NCBI GenBank assembly: GCA_006503535.1
Contig: QYRS01000007.1
Span: 1,054,001 to 1,118,000 of the forward strand
Direction: 5' to 3'
Length of the DNA: 64,000 nucleotides
DNA from: Arthrinium phaeospermum
Lineage: Eukaryota > Ascomycota > Sordariomycetes > Amphisphaeriales > Apiosporaceae
Positions within the stretch are counted from its first letter, which is position 1; each line of letters begins with the position of its first letter. Positions 9,852-18,072 of the stretch are shown here, piece by piece. The notes below the pieces were generated by a model, which saw only the letters and a list, made by a program, of their open reading frames with translations, had not been told where the DNA came from and searched no databases. The translations under genes were made by a program, and so were the position numbers.

Positions 9852-11199
9852 ATGGTGTTGGCTTCGGCCAGGGAAACCAACGATTCTGGTAAGGAAAGTG
9901 ACATTGGTGACACCTGGAGCCCGGCAGACCGCAGTAACCAGTGGCGCCCTCGGACCAACCAACCATCGAGACTTAGACGTACCGGGCCTTTGAAGAAATT
10001 ATCGTGAGTCTTGGCCATCTATCAACCCGGTGGCCTCGGACGGACTGACCACTTGCAACAGTGTCCCAATCCCAGTCTTTGCCTTAAAGGTCGAGGATGA
10101 CGAGGTCGAACACACATTCTTCATTCATCGGTTTTTACTGTCGACTTCAGGGTATTTCATAAACCTATTCGCCTCCCAGCCTAGTTTGACTGAACACACG
10201 CTTCCGCTTGGCACGAACGTCGACACTGTAGGCGAGTATGTCAGCATTGTCTACACTGCGTTGTTTCCCGGTCCGTTGATCCTCCCTGATGATGACAACG
10301 TCAACGACAACAACCCTTCTTTATCGCAGCTCATCTCCCTTGCCCGCGTCTACCGGCTGACCTCTAACGAATGCCTGGACCACCTCTGGGTCATGAGCAA
10401 AGCCTACAACACCGCCATGGGCATACTCCAGAATATGGAAATCTCCTGGGGAATCGATGACACTTCCCTGCAAACTGTCCTCATGGCCCAAGCCGCCTAC
10501 ACCGAATGGTCTTCCGACTACGGCCAGAAGGAAAACGCCTGGAACATTGCCCGTCTCATATTAATAAGATTTACCCAGACCTGCCCGAAGCCCGTCTTCT
10601 ATACGTGCGCCGAGGAACTGGACCCCCGCTTCGTCAAGAAAGTCCTTCAGCAGCTGAAGAGGAATAAGCAGCAGGAACCCGCGTTGGTACAGTCACAGAG
10701 CAGGCCCTCTTCATACGCGACTGCTGCTTGGCCTTCAGCTTCAGGGCCATCCTCTTCTGGGTCCTTGACTGCTGGGCAAAGGCCGGGGTCGGGGTTGGAG
10801 TCGGAGTCGGCATCCCCGTTGAATGTGCCCGTGATGCAGGGGGCACCTCCCACTATTCCGCCCTCGGTACAACACATGATTCCGCCCATGCTCGCCCAGG
10901 GCATTTCCCCAGTCACTCCACTCGGCTGGCGGCAAGCGACCAACGTGCGGACCGCGCCGGCCGCTCGACAGATCACACATCGCGGCTCGTGGCCCGAAAT
11001 GCAAACAGGAACACAAACAAGAACACAATGGCCTCAACTCGCTGTCATATCCCAACGGACTCGGTCCGCCATCTTGCCCAAGATACCACAAAGATACGCG
11101 CATAATGTGCCCAGTCGGTACCGGCAACGCGGCCACAACCGCAGCGTCAGCGAGAATATCAGCACGGCGTATAACTTACATAGCGCTGATTACTACTGA
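9852..11199 (+). CDS. BTB/POZ-like domain protein
   Basis: Two exons, 9852-10003 and 10062-11199. The 58-nt intron has GTGAGT, branch CTGAC and CAACAG. Total 429 aa. The downstream frame alone has no ATG, and the first exon starting MVLASARETNDSGKESDIGD supplies one in frame. Residues ~50-135 look like a BTB/POZ fold: FALKVEDDEVEHTFFIHRFL, LSTSGYF, then LPLGTNVDTVGEYVSIVYT and LISLARVYRLTSNECLDHLW. The second half is Pro/Ser/Gln-rich, ending in a basic tail. BTB proteins typically dimerise or recruit cullin-3; here the role is unknown. Domain call moderate, structure good. Confidence 0.75.
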
Positions 11200-11280
11200 A
11201 TAGAGCGACGATTCATTGTTATCAACGGAATCATCTATGTGATATGATATGTTCTGCCTCGAAATGTTAGCTGTATGCCA

Positions 11281-11370
11281 GTCAGTTATCCCATTGTCAG
11301 TTATCCCACTGTCAGTTATCCCATTGTCAGTTATCCCATTGTCAGTTATCCCATTGTCAGTTATCCCATT
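11281..11370. repeat. Six tandem copies of a 15-bp unit
   Basis: The unit GTCAGTTATCCCATT is repeated six times with a single T-to-C change in copy 2. The unit is a multiple of three. On the minus strand it lies in a 144-codon frame (11176-11610) and reads as (NGITD)n. That frame overlaps the last 24 nt of the BTB gene and has no recognised homology, so I list only the repeat. Confidence 0.95.
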
Positions 11371-11715
11371 TTTAGCCACTACCGCCAGTTGCTGAAAATC
11401 CAAGGCCACCTGATGTGACATTGTCAGTAGGCTTACTCTAGACCCCTCGATTGCTTGGCCATTGAGATATCCATCATTGGATACCACGAGCCCCAACGCA
11501 TTGTAGATTGATATCCAAACACCAAGATGCCTCTTCTGTGTGAACGTTCCACTGCCACAGAGGAAAAGGGGTTCGGGTTTCAACCCTGAATGTAAAGGAT
11601 TGGAGCACATCAGGATTTGGTCGTGATCGTAGTATTACACGGTATTGCTTTCTTTTATACATCTATGTACAATACATGGGACATCTCTCGATTCCTTCTC
11701 GTCATACATGGCAGT

Positions 11716-12865
11716 TTACCAGGTGTAGTGCTGCCTTTGCGCCGTTACTGGCCGGTTGGGCAGATGCACCCAGGGCTTGGCCTTGGCCTGCTTCTCGACC
11801 CTCTCCTCGTGCTGGCGTATCCTTGTCTTCTCCTCCTTCAGGACGAAGTTGATGTCTGCAATCACGAGTTAGCAACAGCACACGCTCATTGGGGACCTGA
11901 TTAGGATGATGGTGACGTACGTGTTGAGGGATGCCACATGGCGCTGGAACGTCCACGGGCATGGTACTGAGGTCGGTATCCGCGCCACGGGCCCTTGCCA
12001 ACCCAGGCCTGGTCGACATAAAGCTGGGTCGGGTCGCTGACCTCCATGTGCTTGCCGTCCTTAGTCCGGATCTGCTTCGGCTGGGCGAAAGTCTGGCCAT
12101 TGGCCTTGCCCAAGCCCATGCCGCGGCTCACAATGGCCTGATCTCTGGCCTCCTCGAGGTAGTAGACCAGCATTTTGCCCGTCTTCTTCTTAGTGTAGCG
12201 CATCTGGGTAATGGCCTCCTCGATGGGCTTGCCGGCGATCTGGTGGGCCAGGTGCACGAGCTTCTTGGTCGACGTCTCCAAGTTCTCGCTTTGGTAGGTG
12301 ACCTCCTTCTCGGCCAGCCGGATCTTCTGGTCCTTGGTCAGCTTCTTGGTGCCGCGCACCATCTGCATGACCTGGCGCCGCTGCCAGCGCACCCGCCAGC
12401 GTGGGTCCGGGTCCAGGGCGCGCATCTTGTGCTCCTTGACGTCCGACAGCCCGTAGCCGGCCATGCCGGCCTTGGTTGCGCCCTCCTCGGCGGCGGCGCG
12501 GCGGTCGGCGTCCTGGATCTCCTCCTCGAAGATGGAGTCGCCGCCCGTGCGGTCCGACATGCGCTTGAAGAGCTTCTGTTCGTTCTCGCGGCGGGTGATC
12601 TCGGCCGTGAGCGGGTCCTGCTTCGGTTGCGACTTCTTGCCCCAGCTGAAGGGGTTCCACGAGGCATGGCGCTTTTGGGTGTGCGGCAGGAGGTAGCGAA
12701 GGTGCAGCGAAGGGCTCGACGTGGTGGCAGACCGGGCTGTTGTCCGTGAGAGAATGTGTGGTTAGCAAGTGCACCAATTTGCTCGAGCTCCCCCGTATGT
12801 CATAGAAGTAGAGGATCATATGTACCGGTCTGAACCAGCCGCCGGGCCGGTAATGGAAGGCTCAT
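11716..12865 (-). CDS. MRPL22: Mitochondrial large-subunit ribosomal protein uL22m
   Basis: Three exons, 12826-12865, 11921-12736 and 11716-11855, give 331 aa. Introns are 89 and 65 nt, both starting GTAC and ending AACAG/TGCAG. The N-terminus MSLPLPARRLVQTARSATTS is a mitochondrial presequence. The centre matches ribosomal L22: KKLVHLAHQIAGKPIEEAIT, QMRYTKKKTGKMLVYYLEEA, RGMGLGKANG. The basic end HTW-type tail (RQHEERVEKQAKAK ... AQRQHYTW) is typical of fungal mitochondrial forms. The protein lines the mitoribosome exit tunnel. The tiny first exon was found from the CTAAC branch and ACAG acceptor. Confidence 0.9.
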
Positions 12866-13318
12866 GGCTGCAAGACTGTGAAAGTCTCTCGTTGTGACGT
12901 CCACTCCTTCCAACGAATTACTGGGGTCGAGAGCTGATCGCGAGAATTGATACCCTTCACTTTCTCTAAAATCTAGCTAGGCCCGGCCCATGGATCCAAT
13001 TGCCAATTGCTGGGCAATTGCCCACCTAAGCAGAGGGTCGGGTGTCGGAGCTTACCACGCCGAGGATTGGCCGGGGTCGAAACTGCCCGCCAAAAAGCTC
13101 AAATTCCTGAATCCAGCTGCGTTGCAGGCCAATTCAATAGCACGTGACTTGACGCTCGGCAGCTTAGGGACCCAGTTGCTCGGTTCTGAAGCTCCAGTCA
13201 ATTGAGTGAATGGTCGTTCGATTTCCAGCGCGAATAACTTCCCTTTGCAAATTGTACGTCACATACAGAACCGACCTCGGCAAACCACCAAATCTCCCCT
13301 CTACAAACTTTCGTCACA
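12866..13318. other. Shared promoter region of MRPL22 and COX9
   Basis: Head-to-head spacing of about 450 nt between two nuclear genes for mitochondrial proteins. No frame in it is convincing. A bidirectional promoter is possible but not shown. Confidence 0.5.
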
Positions 13319-13781
13319 ATGGCCCCCATCAAGCCCATCACTGGTGTATGTCGCCCCGGCCCCAATTGATCTTGCGCGACCCGCCCGAAGTCTAGGAGAC
13401 GGACGGCTGACTTTGATACAGATGCTCCGACGAGGTCTCGTCTTTGACCTGAGCATTGCCCTCGGTATGTCACCCCCAAGAACCCACCGCAGCCCCGTCT
13501 TCTTCTCCGCGAAATCAACTTGACAACTACTGACTCTGTCTGCAGGTGTCGGCAGCGCCATGGGCTCCGTCTTCTGGTACGATTACTCTTCTCCCACTGA
13601 GTCACACATTCGCTCCCTCAACGTCCCTCGGATACCGAGCCATGCGAAGCCCTATGAAGCGCCTGCGAATCATTCTTCTGACCCGTGATATAGGCACGGA
13701 TACCACATGCCCCGCACCAACGCCCGCGATGCTTTCTACAGCCAACTCGAGAAGGACCGCGCCGCCAAGCAGGGCAACTAA
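13319..13781 (+). CDS. COX9: Cytochrome c oxidase subunit VIIa (Cox9-like)
   Basis: Four exons, 13319-13345, 13422-13464, 13546-13576 and 13694-13781, all with GTATGT/GTACGA donors and AG acceptors, give a 62-aa protein. It begins MAPIKPITGMLRRGLVFDLS, has one membrane helix (LSIALGVGSAMGSVFW) and ends YHMPRTNARDAFYSQLEKDR plus AAKQGN. Size and the PITG...(W)G(F/Y)HM...R...FY.(K/Q)LE pattern fit Cox9/subunit VIIa of complex IV in the inner mitochondrial membrane. Exons are extremely short (27, 43, 31 nt), so automatic gene finders may miss it. Confidence 0.87.
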
Positions 13782-14781
13782 GTGTTTGCCCCAACGAAGC
13801 GATGGAGTGTGTGGGGAAAGGGGTAGCAGCATAGGATGGGCGACCAAGAAGAGATATCATGCTGATTCCCTTTGTGTATTTGGTTGGAGACAAGTGCATA
13901 GACCGCGGTTGGCTTCAATGCTTTGCTTTTTCGCATCACTCAACCAACCTGTACCACACGAACACCCCGGCAATTCAGACTTGATTGAGTATTACTCGCA
14001 GATGTGCCATGTCCATGATGTGACATGTATTGGAGCATGGGAGGGCGGATATTGGAACTCCTGAAAGGCCTCGACAAGGTCGTAAAGCGCGATCCTCGCT
14101 ATGATCAGCGCAAGTGCTATGGATTTTGACATGGTCTCAGGGAGCCTCGAGGTATTGCTCATCCGAACAATTCTTCAAAACTGATGTTCGCGAGAACACT
14201 GCGGCTGTTGAATCAAAGAAGTTACTGTGGGCGTAGGCGTGGTGGTATGTGACCAGAGGTGGATGACTGCTGACCTGGAAGACCGTTTCATACTGAAGTT
14301 GGTGTGACTAGATTTGTATTGTGCGTACTGCTTCTGAACCGCTTCACTTGTAGGTCCTCCAACCGAATCACTAGATTAAAATGACCAACGCAGGAATCGA
14401 TCCTGCGTGGTTCATGTCCGGGCAAGCTTTCAGACTTCGTACTGGAATCTACCTAACGAACGAGTATCGTCCAATAGGGCCCGGTGTCTTGAGATTATTC
14501 TAAATACCCAAATTCCAAGAAAGAGGCCGGCAATATGTTATCGATGTTATAGTTACTGGTATGACCCGAGAAGTCCAGGTATGATTTGCCATGAGATGAG
14601 AAGGTTGCTTCGGGTCTTCTAAGAGGGGTATAAGACCATATGAGACCTTCCCCAGCACGGATTTATTTAGTGGCCGATGACCCAAGTCGGGATACGACCC
14701 TGTGTCTACCATTGTGTCTGGATGCCGCCATACCTAGTGTCTGAATATCCTTGGTGTGGTCGGGAGGCTGCAATTATAACT
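13782..14781. other. Intergenic with a tRNA-like remnant
   Basis: No protein gene seen. It contains a tRNA 3'-end-like element at 14382-14406 and otherwise only short frames. Confidence 0.5.
14382..14406 (-). other. tRNA T-arm and 3' acceptor fragment
   Basis: The minus strand shows a perfect T-arm (GCAGG ATCGATT CCTGC), then GTTGGTC and A, then TTTT. This equals the 3' end of a tRNA with B-box and terminator. I found no matching 5' acceptor (GACCAAC-like) or A-box in the next 350 nt, so it is at best a truncated tRNA. Confidence 0.35.
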
Positions 14782-15359
14782 TCAAGTAGATGCTTCATGT
14801 GTCGCCTCGTCGTTCTGGCTTCGTTTCTCCCAACCCGTAGTCTCGACCAAGAAACTACCCTTCTTGTCTTTACACCTAAGAAACAGTTGCAGTTAGAATA
14901 GTTTATTACCAATCTCATTCTCGACAAAAGAGGTGTATGCAATTATCTCATCCTGCTCTTAGCAGGAGAGTGGGGGCCTAGTACTGCTACAGCATATGCT
15001 GCTTCTGCCTATGACGGAAAGGACATCTTCCATCATCGATATATTTTCTTACACACCAACCCATCATACAGAGACCAACACGGCCCCAATAATGACATGA
15101 AAAGGGAGGCTACAATTTGGAAAAAGCATCGGTCGACTTACCTCCTGAACCACCTCTGCACGGGCCAACATCTCACCGGACTGTTGCGTATCTCAGGCTC
15201 GTCAATCTTGCATTCGTACTGCAGCATGCTCATGAGCGCACATTGCGACAAGTCGATATCCTTCTGACCGCGGTCCAGTTTTCGCTTCTTGCCTGTGCCG
15301 TCTGTCTGGATCTCCGACTCGAGAGCAGCTGATGTGAAGGTGCGGCACGGTGGTGTCAT
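14782..15359 (-). CDS. SOM1: Mitochondrial export protein Som1
   Basis: Two exons, 15142-15359 and 14782-14875, joined over a 266-nt intron with GTAAGT donor, CTAAC branch and TTAG acceptor; 103 aa. The start at MTPPCRTFTSAALESEIQ fits the family, whose members start M(A/T)PP. Core motifs are DLSQCALMSMLQYECKI, ...SPVRCWPVQRWFRR, then across the intron CKDKKGSFLVETTGWE. Som1 cooperates with the inner-membrane peptidase Imp1/Imp2 in sorting to the intermembrane space. If the intron were retained, the TAA inside the donor would stop translation right after WFRR, so the second exon is easily missed. Confidence 0.88.
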
Positions 15360-15740
15360 CTTAGCCCGTCCTTTGTTTGTTGAAGGACGAAGAAACTTGG
15401 GCGATGGACCCCGCGGCAGCGAGGCGAGAGGGTGCGAGGATACTGGAAGAGGTTGAAGAAGAAAGTCTAGAGCAGGTAAGTCTTCTTCAATTTCACATCG
15501 TCGATTGAATTGTCCAGGTCCTTGCTCAATGATGAGATGGAAATGTTGTAGGGGAATGACTTCAAGCATCATTTGGCATCATGTCTTATCTTATCGGCGC
15601 TTTCATAGCATCCAAGCCCCTCTTACAACATCGGTCACTTGAACAATGCGATCCCATCAGTCGTGGCCTACTTACGTCTAATGGATAATATCGCATTTAC
15701 TGACTGACTCTAGCTGATAAACCAATTCCGCACTTCTATC
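15360..15740. other. Short divergent intergenic region
   Basis: Lies between SOM1 (minus) and the next gene (plus). A TTGCCAG at 15741-15747 could be a splice acceptor for an undetected first exon of the next gene, since that frame has no ATG near its start. Confidence 0.4.
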
Positions 15741-16438
15741 TTGCCAGGCACTACGCCCACTCATCCTCATAGCCTCAACCCCTCTATCCCCTTTCCCTCT
15801 TTGGCGAATTTGATAGCAAGGCATCACCAAGTCTCGCAAACTTTCCCGCCTCCTTTACTGTCGCTCTCGGGGCGCTACCTACCGTTTCTCTACCACCTGA
15901 TATCCACATTGATAGCAGCACCTCACAACTACACCATTACCATTGTCGATGCGGATCACCGCTTCGATGTCACCCGTCTCCTCTCCGACTCGCCACCTTC
16001 CACTCAGGACCCTCCCGACGCCACGAGGCCCAACCCTTACCCAGCAACGAAGAATGACCTGAAACACGTCTACGTCTACCGACCGGCCCGCGGCGCCAAC
16101 CAGTCGCAAGTCCAGGCCTCGCTGGCCGCGGCGCGCGAGTACATGCTGTACGCACCCACGCCAGCCGAACTCGGGCCTGGTGGGGCTCTGTGGTGGTCGG
16201 CGGCACGGCGGGCGGGTTCGGGCCTGCGGCTGGTGGCCGCGGGGAGAGGCTGGTGGCCGACGTCGTGGCGAGCTGGAAGGGCTGGCTACATGTTCAGCGG
16301 CAGGAGGTGGCCGGGTTTGGCGTGGGGATCAGTGTGGAGGAGGCATTAGAGGATAGGGAGAGGAGGGCGGCGTTGGTGAAGAATAGGAGATGGGAGGCCC
16401 GGGCTAGGGAAGGGACTTATGCATGGGGCCATGGCTAA
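15741..16438 (+). CDS. RecA/Rad51-fold-like protein (XRCC2 or Shu-type), frameshifted in this assembly
   Basis: Reading continues in one frame to about 16155 and then in the next frame (AWWGSVVVGGTAGG...) to a stop at 16436-16438. The switch lies at a CCC run (16155-16157); one extra base there joins the frames. The first part resembles Rad51 paralogs: a strand and helix at the Walker A place (LSLSGRYLPFLYHLISTLIA, without GKT), TITIVDADHRFDVTRLL like the YIDTEGRF strand, and LKHVYVYRPARG. Loss of Walker A is usual in Shu-complex subunits. The real start is probably in an upstream exon. Fold assignment is inference; the frameshift is likely a sequence error. Confidence 0.5.
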
Positions 16439-18072
16439 ATGGGAGGAGAGATATGGTGGTTTGGTGGTTAGTGGTGGTCACTAGACCACAGTCCCGATTT
16501 GATCAATGCGTATCAACATAAGCCGATAAGTATCTGATATTGGAACTTACTTGTAAGTGGTGCTCTTGGTTTTGGTGACTTTGGGATCTCAACCCTCTGG
16601 CTTCCTTGAGAAATGAGAAAGAGCCACTAAAGAGGCAGTATTCGTTTGGCCGTTTGGGAATCATACCATAGCATGCCTATTCTAATAAGATCAGTGACAT
16701 ATCGTTTGACAATTTCGCTGCATGTTGATCCGTTCTCATTGTTCCCACAACCCCTGCCTAATAGGTAGGGTTTCGATCCTGTACACGGTAAATGCCGTGT
16801 ATGTACAATATGTATTGATGTGTATCCCCCTCTTCGGAGGATCTGTGATTCGCAGCTGCGTGCGACCGTCTGGGTGGCATGGTAACACAAGTATATACGG
16901 AACAGCCAACCATGTCTCCCATGGGTAAAAGTAGCACAAGTACCTATAATAACACCTAGAAATTTAGGATTCCTGATCCTACTGTACCAGCCTACTGCCT
17001 ACCAGCCCCCATACGCAGGTCCTCGTTGTGGTCGGTGGATACTCCGAGCGTGGAGCAATGAACCCCCCCACGGCAGCAAGCGGTTCTCGGGAAGGAAAAG
17101 CAAACATTAGCGACTGACGATTTCGAGGATCGGCTGCAAGGTAAGCAGTACGATCTTTTTACTACAGTAGCCAACAAGATTGAAACTCAAGAGCAAAATA
17201 CATGAGCAGCACACATGGCAGAAGCGCGGTGACGGGTTTCAGATCTATGATGCTGCAGCGAACCTGCCAGTGACACAGCAACTACATGGACGCATCTAGA
17301 CAGACATGCAGCCGGTGGACCATTCAAGCATCAACGCACACTGTATCATCGGACCCGACGAAGGAATCAAATCCCAGTCTAGCCGCCTGACACCATACTC
17401 GCTTCTTTTGCTTTTTTTTCTTGGGCGACGATGCTTGCGGACGGAAGGAGGTAAAGTCGGCGACCTGTCTAATGTCTCTCTTTTTCTCCGTTTCCTTTTT
17501 CTCTTCCTTTGACGTTGTTGATGTCCCTATTTCAGCAGCACCGGTCAATCGAATGCTTCCTTCCCCTGTCCGCCCGCCCACGCCCCAATTCATTCATCAA
17601 ATCCGTTTGCTACAGGGCTACAGGGCTAAACAAGTGCTAATTAGCCCCGCTTCACCACCACGCTATCTGCCTCTCGGTGGAAATGCGCCCTTCCAAGCCT
17701 TAACCTTATTAATAATAGAGAGGCCTCAGAATATTCCACATGCTCCTATTCTGTAGCGCTGGGGTACGAACATGTTTACGCCCAGAGGCTAGAGTATTTA
17801 GATGTTTACCTACCAAAATGCGTACTTGGCTGCTGCTGATGACTTATCAAACATAGAGAGAGAGAGAGAGAGAGAGGAAGAGAACAACAAAGAGCATACA
17901 TACTGCTATGCTATGCCTTGAACATATACTCTCTCCTTGTGGATCGCTGAGAGCCTCTACCGTCATTGGAACTCTAGAAACAAACTCTGCCTAGGCCTTT
18001 TGTCTCACCACGAAGCTAAATCACTATTGGATCTTCTTTTCTTATTCGTCGATCGGGCTAAGGAGCAAAGCC
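16439..18072. other. Intergenic, no gene seen
   Basis: Frames here are short and of low-complexity translation (Phe/Ser/Leu-rich from T-runs near 17410-17500). It includes an AG microsatellite at 17855-17876 and presumably the promoter of the fusion gene at 18073. Confidence 0.5.
17855..17876. repeat. (AG)11 microsatellite
   Basis: Eleven perfect AG units about 200 nt upstream of the fusion-gene ATG, probably in the promoter or 5' UTR. Confidence 0.95.

Noticed and set aside
10030..11199. BTB protein starting at GTG 10030
   Set aside because: Not a eukaryotic start; an upstream exon with ATG at 9852 splices in frame and 10030 lies in the intron.
11176..11610. 144-codon minus frame with NGITD repeats as a gene
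   Set aside because: Overlaps the BTB gene end and lacks homology; recorded as a repeat and a finding only.
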